Part shown: in pieces, positions 10,379 through 21,044 of the stretch
Position numbering within the stretch: the first letter of the stretch is position 1
Layout of the letters: each line of letters begins with the position of its first letter
Translations under genes and position numbers: made by a program
Assembly (NCBI GenBank): GCA_016648135.1
Contig: JADDOH010000137.1
Location: forward strand, 62,001 to 126,000
From: Agrypnia vestita
Lineage: Eukaryota; Arthropoda; Insecta; Trichoptera; Phryganeidae
DNA: 64,000 nt
Reading direction: 5' to 3'
Notes under the pieces: generated by a model
The model's database searches: none
What the model was told of the DNA's origin: nothing
The model's input: only the letters and a program-made list of their open reading frames with translations

Positions 10379-10500
10379 AAAGTGATCGCTTAAGCCAGAT
10401 TTTAAAGGTCATAGGCCCTTTAGACACTCTATAAAGACTTCCATACACGTTTTACATATAAAAAGCTTTGTCTCTATAATTTATGTTAATTTTTATTTAT
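10379..10500 (-). mobile_element. Family A TIR element, internal fragment (A4)
   Basis: The reverse complement matches the family body (AGGCTTAAGCGGTCAC-like, ACTTCCATACACGTTT on the plus strand). Both termini are missing. Confidence 0.5.
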
Positions 10501-11878
10501 TTATATAAAACATCAATTTTTTATTTAAAATCATTCTCTTCTCTCAACCCTATTCTCGTCCTTAAAGCATTGTTCATTTTACTCTTGTAATTTGGATATT
10601 GTTTATGTATTTTGTACCCTGTATTTTTTTCTGTGTCACCTTAAAAACAAAATAATATATAGTTTAATATTTTTTTTATTTTTATTTATTAGAGACGCTA
10701 ACAGGATAATAGGTATATGATACTCAGATACTAAACATTATAGTGAAGACTATGCCCATTATCCCAATTACAAGTGTCTTCGGCACGCTCTAGTAACATG
10801 TATTTTTGCAATTAATTATATTTTACATGTTCATTTATGTATATTATATATTTGGTGTTTGAGTGTAGTGCGATTAGTATTTAATGAATGATTTATTTAA
10901 TGGATCTATAAGTTCATATTATTTCGCATCCTTTATTTTTAGCAGAATTACCGCTGCGTTACGAATGGAACCTTTATTTCTTAAAAATTTGTACACCTAA
11001 TTAAAAACGCAACATTTATTTGTAGCTTTTTTGTGTTATTAAGCTATCGAAGATAGCTAAGTATAGCCAGATATGTAAAAAAGATTTCACTCTAAAAGCC
11101 ATACCTCGTACTGACTTTTATATATGTCAAAATATATGTTGAACATATATTTTGACCACATTGTCTTGTTTCGTTAATTACTATTGAATAATTTAATTTG
11201 AAACAGCGTCGAATTGTACCAAGCTTTGGGGAAAATCTCACAATGAACCAGACATGATAAACGCCAAAGTGTTGCTAGATACCAGTGCCAGTAAATTATG
11301 GATGTACGTCGCTTCGACAAAAGGAGGACATTGGATTGTTTCCAAAATTACCAAGGAACGCTGCGATATAATATAATCTATCGCAAAGTATTCCTGCGCA
11401 GAAATGCAGTTGCTTACATGAATGGGAAATTTTATGTTTATTGCTTCCTTTTAACAGCTCCGGGGTTTATTTCTTTGGCGTTTCGGCAAAACTGCGCATC
11501 TGCATTTGTACGCATTATGTAACAGATTAAAATGAGGAACATTCATTGTATTTAAGTAATGCTTTTTTTTTGTTTTCACGTTTGTAGTAAATAATATTAA
11601 AATGCAGACAAAACTCACGTATTCGTAAAATCGTAAAAAAAATTATCTAATGTATCACATTTCAATCCACTTCTCCGATCCTAGAGATGTTTCCGTTAAT
11701 GACCAAAAACCTCCACACTCTCCTAGATCAGACTAGAACATACAAGTCTACACTCACCTCACTCACCTAAAGAAGGAAATGGAGGTTTCCGAAATAGGTA
11801 GTACCTAGTGATATTCTACAGATATAGGTAGTGGAAATACAAAAGAAAGAAATAAATAAAAATAGTTTTTTTTCTTCT
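10501..11878. other. unassigned sequence with a perfect palindrome
   Basis: AT-rich. A perfect inverted repeat lies at 11126-11156 (15-bp arms beginning GTCAAAATATATGTT around one G). Another short one, AGCTATCGAAGATAGCT, lies near 11042. The open frame at 11298-11522 has no recognisable features. Confidence 0.4.
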
Positions 11879-12292
11879 CAACAATAATAATTTCGTTGTC
11901 TGTCTGTCTATCTATACGTAACTTCCTGTAACGTCCATATATTTTTAATTTTTATAAAATTTTATTAATCACAATAAAAATAATTTCACTGTCTGTCGGT
12001 CTATCTTGCAACTTCCTGTAACGTCCGTAACTTTAATTTTTTTTTTAAATTAATAATCACAATAAAAATAATTTCGTTGTCTGTCTGTCTATCCGTAACT
12101 TTTAAAAAATCTAAGATTTTCTTATTTAATTTTTTTTTTATTATTGCTATTTTTTTACTTCACCTTAACCCACGATACATTTACTACACAAATCTACACC
12201 TTTGACAGGTCTTAACTAAAATTTGAATACTTATTCTTTAGGAACCGACATGTAAAAGTACGTCATTTTTGACCAGTTAACATAGTACTTAA
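11879..12292 (+). mobile_element. Helitron-like element with triplicated 5' segment
   Basis: The segment ATAATTTCGTTGTCTGTCTG plus the following TAACTTCCTGTAACGTCC occurs three times in tandem (starting near 11886, 11985 and 12068). The usual 3' part follows: TTCTTTAGGAACCGACATGT and a GTACGTCATTTTTGACC hairpin. The terminal CTAGT is decayed. Confidence 0.5.
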
Positions 12293-13160
12293 TTATCTTA
12301 ATAAAAAAAGGTATTGGTTAGCGAGACTCATTCGTTATTATGTACGGAGCAGAATGATCAACTTCTGCATACTGAGATTTGTCATGAATCTTCGAGGGGG
12401 AAGAGTAATGTTTATCCATTTAACTGCACCACGAAGGTAAAAACGTTCTTGATTGGAGACCAATCCTGGAAGCTGAAATGGTACTCCAGCTCAAAGAATT
12501 GCAGAAAGCAGCCAGATGAGTTTTACAGATCATCATGAGGACAGTAGTAACCACAGAGATATAAGTAGCAACAGACCTTTTCCAATAGGACGTGGATTAA
12601 AGAAGAAAGAAAAAAGGACTTTGACAGCCTTCAAAATCTGATCCCACATCCAAGCGCAATTATTAAGAGAACATAATTTAAATGTCCGATTACCAAAAAA
12701 TATTTCAGTATTGTTCATTCCATTTCCTACACATATTCGAATTGAGATTATTATTGGAAGCACCCCAAATGAGCGATTATTTCGTCTTCCATATAATAAA
12801 TGAATTTAGCGTCCAATTGGTAAAAAAACTGATTTAACGGCTGGCATTTGCCCATAGATACTAAAAATTTGAAGCTGAATCATGGCACAGCCATCAAAAC
12901 CATAATATGCCTTCTGAATCGTTTTATTAATGTCGCCAAACCATAAGTAATTTAGTTTTTAATTACAAAAATAAATAAATTATTTAATCATCGATTTCCA
13001 TTGATTAAAAGAAAGCCTCACTATTTTTTTTTACCCCACAGTACTTTAATAGAGTTCGATGTAATTCGAGCAAAAAATTGCACGCCATGGCGTCATTACT
13101 CCAATAAATTAAAACCACAATTTCGTTGTGCCCCAGATATGGTTTTAATTGTATGAAATA
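12293..13160. other. unassigned sequence
   Basis: Moderately complex, with short overlapping open frames on both strands (12314-12763) that show no family resemblance. I do not call a gene. Confidence 0.3.
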
Positions 13161-13162
13161 AT

Positions 13163-13346
13163 GAGTAGCTTTTTGGTGTAATGGTCTTGATGTTCGCCTA
13201 GTATTCTGATTGTCGGTGGTTCAAGCCCCATTCCATGACACAAGCAAGTTAGTTCTATTTTGATGGCACAGGCTTTTAGCTTAGTTTGAGAATAGTAAGA
13301 ATACTGATGCATGTATTCCGTGTTCACATCTTTATTTTTAAAAAGA
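13163..13346 (+). mobile_element. tRNA-derived SINE (family S1, second head type)
   Basis: The head GAGTAGCTTTTTGGTGTAAT and box B GGTGGTTCAAGCCCCATTCC differ from the main S1 head, but the body (GCAAGTTAGTTCTATTTTGA, then TTTAGCTTAGTTTGAGAATA) is the same. The copy at 62713 has the same head type. The element ends just outside the 3' end of the Penelope element. Confidence 0.75.
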
Positions 13347-13402
13347 TTGTGGAAAATCGACAAAAAAATTGACATTTCCTTTGTAATACACACACAATAT
13401 GA

Positions 13403-13468
13403 GTTATTAATTTACAACTATAGTTTCGAGAGGAGCAGTCCCTCTCATCATCAGGTATAGATAATAAC
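13403..13468 (-). ncRNA. hammerhead ribozyme at the PLE 3' end
   Basis: On the minus strand: outer stem I GUUAUUA (13468-13462) pairs with UAAUAAC (13409-13403), then an internal loop, inner stem I UAC (13457-13455) with GUA (13415-13413). The core is CUGAUGA (13454-13448), then one extra U, stem II GAGAGG/CCUCUC (13446-13441, 13433-13428), GAAA (13427-13424), minimal stem III CUAUAG (13423-13418), and UU with predicted cleavage after 13416. Type I hammerheads with a tiny stem III are typical of Penelope pLTRs. The extra U next to stem II is unusual and might lower activity. Confidence 0.75.
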
Positions 13469-13515
13469 TAACTTAAATACAAAATTTATCAATCTAATTG
13501 GGTAGGTCATGGGGG

Positions 13516-13740
13516 TCAGGGGGGCGCGCGGCAGGGAAGGGTATTTTTTTCGCCGAACAGCTCTAGGAGTGGTGAACTGGACTGAAATGTGATATTATTT
13601 ATTAATGTGTTTCCAGAATTTAAATTTTTTAGGATTTCAACGGTTTCCAAACTATTCATTATCCATCGTCTATGAGGAACCGAATGTAGTAATTTTAATT
13701 TGTGACTATCGAAAGAATGATTGGTGTTAATTATATGATT
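13516..13740 (-). pseudogene. out-of-frame C-terminal part of the GIY-YIG endonuclease
   Basis: Immediately past the stop of the main ORF, the frame shifted by one base reads NHIINTNHSFDSHKLKL, then RRWIMNSLETVEILK with the conserved glutamate expected of a GIY-YIG domain, then NSGNTLINN and SSSPLLELF, ending at the stop 13516-13518. The asparagine/histidine spacing and the E...I...N order match the second half of Penelope nucleases. A single one-base indel near 13733-13740 therefore separates two otherwise good halves. It could be a real mutation or an assembly error in this copy. Programmed frameshifting is not known for these elements. Confidence 0.8.
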
Positions 13741-16031
13741 GGAAATTCGGAGAAATTGTTATTTTTTAAGCAGCGGCGATGTTCTTTAATGCGTGTATTT
13801 AAGTTTCTAGTGGTTTGGCCTATATACTTTTTGTCACAATCTCCGCAAGTTATTTCATATATCCCACTTTTTTCTAACATACCTATTTTTGTTTTTGAAT
13901 TTAGAAGAATTTTACCAATATTATTGTTTGTGTAATAAGCTGGTCTAATATGAGTAGGGAAGCAATTTGTAATTTTATTAGAAATCGGACCATTATAAAG
14001 AATTTTTCGCCAAAGTGTATTATCGGTGGTTTTAATATTTTTGCCTGAGTATAAATATGTTTCGATAAGTTTATTATTAATTTTTGATTTCAACATTCTA
14101 TCTATTAACGCGCAATTATATCCATTGTTAATAGCAATATGTTTAATTATATTTACTTCGTTGTCATAATCAATGGTGTTAAGGGGAATTTTAATTAATC
14201 TATTTAACATGGAATGGAAGCTGGCCATTTTATGCGCTGTCGGATGGGAAGACGATGCAGGAATAACGGTATCGGTATGTGTGGGTTTTCGGTAAATGTT
14301 AAATTGTAACTTATTATTATTAACTTTGATAGAGAGGTCCAAAAAATTTAAACTATTATCATCATTTTTTTCGAGAGTGAATTTGATATTTTTGTGTTGT
14401 ACATTAAGGTAAGCGAGAAAAGAATCTAGTTGTCTATCGGTGCCCGTGAAGATACAAAATATATCGTCCACGTATCTATACCAACTGAGGATACATGAAT
14501 TAACGAGGGGATGATCTGAATTTAACAAGTCTGTTTCTAGTTTGTTTAAAAATATATCAGCTAGAATGGGAGATATTGGGGAACCCATGGGTAATCCGTC
14601 ACGTTGTTCGTAAAAAATATTATTGAATTCGAAATAATTTTGGTTCGTGCAGACATTGAATATTTTTATGATTCCCTTTACAAGTTCCTCATCCAGTTCA
14701 TAATTATTTAGTAAATCGATAAAAATATTCTTTGTATCAATTATCGGGACATTTGTAAAAAGATTGACTACATCAAATGAAATTATTTTAGCGTTATTGG
14801 GTATGTGTAAATTTTGAACGCGGTTGGTGAATTCAATACTATTTCTTACGGTATGTGTCGGTTGGAAGAGATTATATGATTGTATAAGATGATTAAGAGT
14901 TTTGCAAAGTTTATAATTTGGTGCGCTAACATATGATACAACTGGTCTAATTGGTATATTTGCTTTATGGATTTTAGGAAGTCCATAAAGTCTTGGTGAT
15001 TGGGGGTTTGTTTGTAATAATGAGTTCCCGCAATTGTTATTAAGATATGGGCAGTGTTTAACAACTTGTCTAACAATATCTTGAAATTTACATGTAGGGT
15101 TAGTTTTAAGAATTATAAAATTATCATCTAAAAGAAAATCATTGACTTTGTTGAAATAGTCCATTTTATCCAAAATTACGATACTGTTGCCTTTATCCGA
15201 TCTTGTCAGAATTAAATCTTCAGAATTTAGAGTGTTTCTAATGTTATTCACAATGGTACGTTCCCGTCCGACACTTTTTGATACACATGTGTTCACTTTT
15301 TTCAACAGGTCGGCACACTTAAATTTAATTGGTTTTTCGTTCTTCAGAGCAGCATCTGTATCCACAGCTAATTGTATTATCGCTTTTTCACTATTATTTT
15401 TAATATTATATTTAAGGCCGTTGTTTAAAAACTTAATTTCTTCGGGTGTAAATTTATGTTTTGAAAGGTTTATAACTCGTTCATTGAATTTATGGGGGTT
15501 ATTTTGTTGGATAAGATTAGCATGATTAAAATTAGTATTAATATTCTGTTTCGAACGAATTAAATTTGATATTTTTTTATCCAGTTTACATTTCTTTTTA
15601 AAGGCTTCGATACTTGAGATATGCCTCACTTTATCATCGAGCAGGTCCCATTCTACAGGATGCAAAATATGCACTAATTCTGTATGTAATAATTTTAAAT
15701 GCATTTTAATATTATTTCGAATTATGAAAAAGGTTTTTATTTCTTCCTTAATCCACTGATTTTGTGCACTTTTTAAAACTTTTAAGGCTGTTTTGCTGTT
15801 ATTATTTTTGATTTTGACACTAACATATTTAGGAACAATATTATTTTTCAAGCATTTTTGATTAAAATACGACATTACGTTTTTAGTGTAATAATAAAAT
15901 TTTAAATATCCCAATTTAACTACCAGGATCCATCTTTTATCTAGAACCCGCGTAAAGGTGAAATAAAATGTTCTCCATGTTAGGGCTGGTTTGATGAAAA
16001 GTGTGAAGATTTTAATAGTAAACACGCTCAT
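13731..16031 (-). CDS. Penelope-like reverse transcriptase with start of GIY-YIG endonuclease
   Basis: A 766-codon ORF beginning at the Met codon at 16031. A basic N-terminal region (about 1-250) precedes the reverse transcriptase. Visible motifs are GLPKIHK near residue 350, ISFDVVNLF near 415 (motif A aspartate), GLPMGSPISPILADIFL near 480-495, the catalytic YVDD at 520-523, and NFLDLSI near 560. From about residue 722 the GIY-YIG nuclease begins: GIYEITCGDCDKKYIGQT, with the arginine in TRIKEH. The ORF stops at 13731-13733, right after FSEFPII, although the nuclease continues in another frame. The RT domain has no internal stop, which suggests a fairly recent insertion. It copies its own RNA at a nicked chromosomal target. 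Confidence 0.93.
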   Translation of the reverse strand: MSVFTIKIFTLFIKPALTWRTFYFTFTRVLDKRWILVVKLGYLKFYYYTKNVMSYFNQKCLKNNIVPKYVSVKIKNNNSKTALKVLKSAQNQWIKEEIKTFFIIRNNIKMHLKLLHTELVHILHPVEWDLLDDKVRHISSIEAFKKKCKLDKKISNLIRSKQNINTNFNHANLIQQNNPHKFNERVINLSKHKFTPEEIKFLNNGLKYNIKNNSEKAIIQLAVDTDAALKNEKPIKFKCADLLKKVNTCVSKSVGRERTIVNNIRNTLNSEDLILTRSDKGNSIVILDKMDYFNKVNDFLLDDNFIILKTNPTCKFQDIVRQVVKHCPYLNNNCGNSLLQTNPQSPRLYGLPKIHKANIPIRPVVSYVSAPNYKLCKTLNHLIQSYNLFQPTHTVRNSIEFTNRVQNLHIPNNAKIISFDVVNLFTNVPIIDTKNIFIDLLNNYELDEELVKGIIKIFNVCTNQNYFEFNNIFYEQRDGLPMGSPISPILADIFLNKLETDLLNSDHPLVNSCILSWYRYVDDIFCIFTGTDRQLDSFLAYLNVQHKNIKFTLEKNDDNSLNFLDLSIKVNNNKLQFNIYRKPTHTDTVIPASSSHPTAHKMASFHSMLNRLIKIPLNTIDYDNEVNIIKHIAINNGYNCALIDRMLKSKINNKLIETYLYSGKNIKTTDNTLWRKILYNGPISNKITNCFPTHIRPAYYTNNNIGKILLNSKTKIGMLEKSGIYEITCGDCDKKYIGQTTRNLNTRIKEHRRCLKNNNFSEFPII

Positions 16032-16060
16032 AAAAAATGTATGTGGCGCACCGGATGTGC

Positions 16061-16321
16061 AACTTTATGAGTTTTTGGAGGAGGGCGGTGGGGGCAGCAG
16101 GAGGGGGTGGTCCAGGGGCGACGAGGGTGGGGGGAATCCAAGGGCTCGGATTAAGAATCGGGGTGGGTCGTATAAAAAGTTTTATGCCGGTGGACGGAGT
16201 TTAACTGACCGAAAGGATATGTTTTTATTGAATAGCTCAGAACGAGAATCGATTTACCTTTGCATATTTTAGCTGTCTTCAAAACAATGATATCTGTATT
16301 TGAGTATGTTATTATTTTCGA
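16061..16321. other. G-rich flank upstream of the PLE ORF
   Basis: Plus-strand 16077-16165 is strongly G-rich (GGCGGTGGGGGCAGCAGGAG, then GGAGG-type runs), so the PLE 5' leader, if it reaches here, would be C-rich. No ribozyme motif is seen. Confidence 0.4.
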
Positions 16322-16545
16322 GCAATATTTTTATATGTATTTTCTGAAAACACAACTACACGATTTTATTCACATAGGGATTATTGTTAGTTAAGATAAA
16401 TTATAGTAGTCTCACAGAGACGACGGTATTTATATGGGGGGCGTGAATGGAAGGCTTGATAAGGTGGCCCAAAGCTGTATGTATGTGTCTGTATGAGCTG
16501 GCTTAAATGATCACCTTGCATGCAGCGTTTCCAAACGCATCTTCA
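16322..16545 (+). mobile_element. Family A TIR element (A5)
   Basis: It has the clearest left terminal repeat of the family (CAATATTTTTATATGTATTT at about 16323, then ACACAACTACACGATTTTAT) and the body through GCGTTTCCAAACGCATC. The right terminus is missing. Confidence 0.6.
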
Positions 16546-18265
16546 TTTTATATTTTATCAGCCCGGGATTAAATTATTGTAGTCGGGGTTTCCTTGAAGA
16601 CATATTAGAGATTCATTGAGTTCTTGCAACGGGCTAACCTAACTTTATTGTCGGTCTCACAAATGTCCCTATTTTTGGGTATTTGAAAATCTTCGTCATG
16701 CTTTGATTTAGAATAGAAATACGTCAACGGTTATATAAAAAACATAAATATAAATTACTCTAAAAAGACAAAAGAAATATCATAAATCACACAAAAAGCT
16801 TACATGCAAAACGCCCATTATAGCTATAGTACATCAAATTAAAATTATCATTTTTTATGAGATCTTTTATTGTATATGTTAGCAATTTGTGTTTTAAAAT
16901 TACAGTATTTTTTTATTTATATCAGTATATTTTTGACAATCAAATCAGTGCACATTAGTGTTTTGTCTTAAGCTGTAATGTATTTAATATTAATTTATTT
17001 ACTTTTATATGGACCTTTTAATTTATAAATATGACAATAATTAAAGACATTGATTTGATAGTAATGTGTGTATGTAGGTACATCCCAGCTAATCTTCTAT
17101 AGATCTATTTTATTAAATAGTGTATTTTTCTTCTTCAGTGCCCTCAAGGGATACAAAAATCCATGCCGCATTCGCAATAGAACGCCATTTATCCCAGGAC
17201 ATGACGCTAGTAGACGTAGTTCAGTGTGCTGGAATTTCTTGTATGAAGCAAATAAATTATAAAAACTAAAAATCAAAGGGTCACGCCAGCTTGAGGCCTC
17301 GATAATACATTCAAATCAATTAAACTATTAAAATAATCAATTAATCATCATTGTTTATGGCAAATATTGGTTGATATTTTTTATTAACAAATGATTTTAA
17401 AAATTTCAAGATGGCGGAGATATATATATGTGTGTGTGTGTGTGTATGTGTGTGTATGGTTCTGTGCACTACCATCCACAGCTTAAATAATCCCACGCAC
17501 AGGCCTCTACCATAGCCAAATTAAAGAATATGGTAGATGTCATCCTCGCAACGAGACACCGCCGAAGAAGAAGAAATATGTTATTACAAGATGTGAACAA
17601 AAATTTAACAAAATCGACCTAACATTTTTTTGCAAACCATTTTAAAAAGCCGACCTAATTTGAGTCAATTGAATGTCACCTTTCTTTAAACCTTCGCCAC
17701 CATTTTCACTCTTGTAAAACGTAGCAAATTTAGTCGCCGTTAACAGAATTTACATTAACTGCCGCCATTGCACAATATCATCTGTCAAATGTTAAGATCT
17801 TGATGTATTATTCGCGTCGGAATTTTTCATGGGGGGGAAAAACGCGAGGGAAACGCAAAACGCCACTTCGATGCGAACTTTTATGACAGGCGGGATCATA
17901 AAACGTTTCTGTAAATCAAACGCACCATGAATTATGGCGGTAAGGAAAAATCTCGGCAGTCGATACGTCATCCGATAAGATTTATTCGTTTTCAATATGC
18001 TCCGAAAATCTGACGTCATCTTAGGGTATTTGAAGCGGATGAAATGTTGTCATCAAATCACGTTGGAGTAAATAATTCCAAAAGCTCAAAATCACAATGT
18101 ATTTTTAAGTGCTTTTGTTTTACCTGAATTATTGAAAAATTTTGTACGTGATGTAAAATCATTAATTTCATACTTGTATCATAAATTATCTATTTTTTTA
18201 TTTAATTAATAAAACTAATGTCAAAAACCAAAAATATGCACTCTTTGTATGAACGAAAAAATAAA
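16546..18265. other. unassigned sequence with a (TG)n tract
   Basis: AT-rich, with (TG)n at 17429-17456. Near 17480-17575 a short piece containing AAGAATATGGTAGATGTCAT and ending GAAGAAGAAGAAAT resembles the microsatellite-tailed 3' end of an RTE-type element. The 17792-18019 patch is GC-richer but shows no gene. Confidence 0.35.
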
Positions 18266-18432
18266 GTTTTTTTTATTTTACGCCCCAACAGGCCAAGAGA
18301 CCCAGTTACGAAGCGAAACACATCACAATACAAACAGGTCTGAGTAAATTACATTGATTAATTGTCACAAAGAATCGAACCCGGAAAACTACGAGAAACC
18401 AGCAACATGCTCACTGAGCTACGAGAGCCGCC
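18266..18432 (-). mobile_element. tRNA-derived SINE (family S2)
   Basis: On the minus strand GGCGGCTCTCGTAGCTCAGT gives a good box A, CCGGGTTCGATTC a good box B, followed by TTTACTCAGACCTG and GGGTCTCTTGGCCTGTTGGG, then A-rich. It is the tRNA-like partner of 9648-9819 and better preserved in the head. Confidence 0.75.
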
Positions 18433-18589
18433 ATTTTGAAGAAATTTTATGGATCAAAATAGATGTTTATAAAACTAGATATAGTCTACTCGAGTTTATG
18501 TAATTATGTATTAGGTAAAAAATATTAACTTTGTTACCGGGAATTTTATACAAACCTTTTCTACGTAAATTTGATAATATATTTTTATT

Positions 18590-18830
18590 AAACGACTAAA
18601 GTTTCGAGAGAAACAGAACTTCTCTTCGATATGCGAAGTATAAAACTGACTACTTTTAATTGCAGAACTCATAATCGTTAAGGTAAAAAAGATATTATTT
18701 TTCCCCTAATTTAATGATCATCGTTAATAATCTCTTATAATGTTAACGCCAAATCCATCAGTAATATAATTATATATCATTCTACTTTCGAGTGACAAGG
18801 TTCTGTCGCTCTCTAAATTTGAGTACATAG
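18590..18830. repeat. head-to-head pair of Penelope-type terminal hairpins
   Basis: The minus strand at 18595-18640 reads AUCGAAGAGAAG...CUCUCGAAACUUUAG. The plus strand at 18787-18826 reads TTCGAGTGACAAGG...CGCTCTCTAAATTTGAG. These are diverged copies of one hairpin facing each other. The GAAAC and stem II parts resemble hammerheads, but the CUGANGA part is degraded. A third copy is at 58775-58830. Confidence 0.45.
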
Positions 18831-20274
18831 TATTATATATAATTAAACTCAAGTAGTAATACAGTTTTTTAGTGGTACGTATTGTAAACAAAGTTTGAGT
18901 AGACTTCTTGTCTTGATCTAAACATGTTCATTTTTTACAATAAAAATTCATTGTTATTAAAACAAACTGTTAATTAATGTTAACACATAATAAATGTTAT
19001 AAAAAATATAAAAATTCCCATTTATTAATTAAGCTTAATGGAGAATAAAAAACAACATGTTTTAATTTTTGCGAAAACATTCTATGATGGTATATATTTT
19101 ACTGAAGTTGTATTCATCTTCCAAATATTATCTCTTTTATATTTTTTAAATTATATAAATTATTTATACAATTTGTGCAACTGGAAAAAATGTTTTAATC
19201 GTATAATATGGAGCAAAAGAGTTACATTACATATTTGGTCATATACGCTAAGAATCAAGAATAGAGGCTAATATTCAAAAAGCCACATAGGATAGAACAA
19301 TTTTGTGAAAAATCTGAGAATTTCAATCTCGCATTCTTTAAGCAGTTTCATCCGATAAAAAAATGATGCGGGTAAACCAGTTTTATTTGAAAAACTTTTC
19401 GGAAAATAATCACAAAGCACAGTACTTTAAATTTTTTTCGACACATAATGACGTAAGGAAACGAACATGACGTCACAGATCGTATTGTTCAATTGAGGGT
19501 TTCATCGATTTTCCAGAATCCAGACGAGTACGCAGACTTAAAGGCGCCAAGAAGTTCCAGAATACTTTTTTCTGAACTCCCACTAACGTTAGAATTAAGA
19601 CAATAATATGAATCTAAATTCTACGTTCTCACCGAGATTTGAGAAAGTGTAGTACTGCTGAACACCGATAGAAGCCTTGCGAATGATTTTGTAATACATC
19701 CCTGTGGTAAGGGTCGGTCATTGGTATTATATGGGGTGGCGTCATCTTACCTCTTAGAGAAAATCTAACAAAAACTCGTGTCTAAAGGATTTGGTTTACC
19801 TTTACACATGTCATAAACCGCTATCGTACGATTGTACCTTCAGTTTAGAAAAGTTGTGCGTAACACAAGAGTTGCTACTTTGTTTTACTTTATTTCGATG
19901 TTCGAGAAAAAAACATTTCTGTGTTAAGAAATTACTTTACACCTGCGGTTTCTAAACTGTGAACCAATTTTTAGTAGCGAAATTATTATAAATGTGATTT
20001 TTTTAAATTAGTTTTTTTCAATTTTACACTACACGTCCACACGTATTTTTTGTGTCACAAATCCAACTGGGTTCCTAAAGATTGTTCTATATTTTGGGTT
20101 GCGATGTTCTGGTTTGTGAAGTACTTTTATTGTATAAAATGTAATGTGGGCTTAGAACATTCAATAAAATGAAATTTCTTTACTGTATTACATTTGAATT
20201 TTAATTATCTTTTCAAATTGTATTCGTGTGATTCTGATCTGAAAAAAATGTATTTTCAAGTAGATTTGAATACC
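18831..20274. other. unassigned sequence
   Basis: No coding signal. ATAGAACAAT occurs near 19292 and its complement near 20080, possibly a weak inverted pair about 0.8 kb apart; not convincing. Confidence 0.3.
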
Positions 20275-20453
20275 TTGTTGGTCGTGTGGTTAGGATTCTC
20301 GTCTCTTTATCCAAAGGTCGCAGGTCCGAACCTCACTCCAGACCAGCAAGTTAGTCCTATTTTCATAGCACAAGAGTTTAGCTTAGTTTGAAAATAGTAA
20401 AAATATTGATGTGACACGTATTCCGTGTTCGCATCTCTATTTTATTTAAAAAA
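20275..20453 (+). mobile_element. tRNA-derived SINE (family S1)
   Basis: Head TTGGTCGTGTGGTTAGGATT, box B GCAGGTCCGAACCTCACTCC, body AGCAAGTTAGTCCTATTTTC and TTTAGCTTAGTTTGAAAATA, end ACGTATTCCGTGTTCGCATC. Confidence 0.85.
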
Positions 20454-21040
20454 TGTATTTTTATGATTCTGATCTGAAAAAAAAAACATTTTTAAATTAT
20501 CAAAATATTTTTCTTCCGTCATGGTTACCGTCATTCCAACAATTAGTTGTTCAGTTATTTTAAAGGTAACACACGACGCGTTATTGTGTGCCTATACATT
20601 ACATCCGTTCTGCATTTTGGAACGTGGAATAATCCATGACCTTGATTACGCAACTACTTTGGTTAATTTAATTTTGTCCTGCAGAATAAAAATTTTCGCG
20701 ACTTGAGCATGAGATGAGAATGAGAATTGATGCATGAATGCAGGATATTCTATTGTTAGAATATATAAGTATGTTTATACATAGAGATTATTTATTATCT
20801 TAAATTTGAAATATTTCTTTGACACTGTGTGGTGCATGTAATTGGTACATGATTCTGTACTTTATTATAATATAAAAAGTTTCTATGCATGTACTTTATT
20901 GTATCAATAAATATAAAATAACATAAAAAAATTAAGTGGCATAAAAACTTATTTTGAATCTATTAAGTCAATCAATCCATGTAAAGGTTTCAATAGAAAT
21001 CATGTCTTTTCTTACCCCTTAGTATATTATATAAATATTA
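20454..21040. other. unassigned AT-rich sequence
   Basis: A 61-codon open frame (20521-20706) is featureless. Nothing else noted. Confidence 0.3.
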
Positions 21041-21044
21041 ATAA

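Larger units (their letters stand above)
13385..16060 (-). mobile_element. Penelope-like retroelement (PLE), nearly intact
   Basis: The unit reads right to left: a reverse transcriptase ORF from 16031, a GIY-YIG endonuclease crossing a frameshift at about 13733, stop at 13516, and a 3' terminal region with a hammerhead ribozyme (13403-13468). PLEs transpose by target-primed reverse transcription using their own endonuclease. No upstream pLTR with a second hammerhead is visible beyond 16031, so the 5' end is probably truncated or replaced. The 5' boundary is uncertain. A related 3' end, heavily rearranged, is at 39357-40115. Confidence 0.85.

Noticed and set aside
13702..15525. Open frames overlapping the PLE on the plus strand or in other minus-strand frames
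   Set aside because: They are shadows of the long reverse transcriptase ORF.
19285..20090. Possible inverted termini (ATAGAACAAT) of an 0.8 kb element
   Set aside because: Only ten bases agree and the flanking sequence does not pair.
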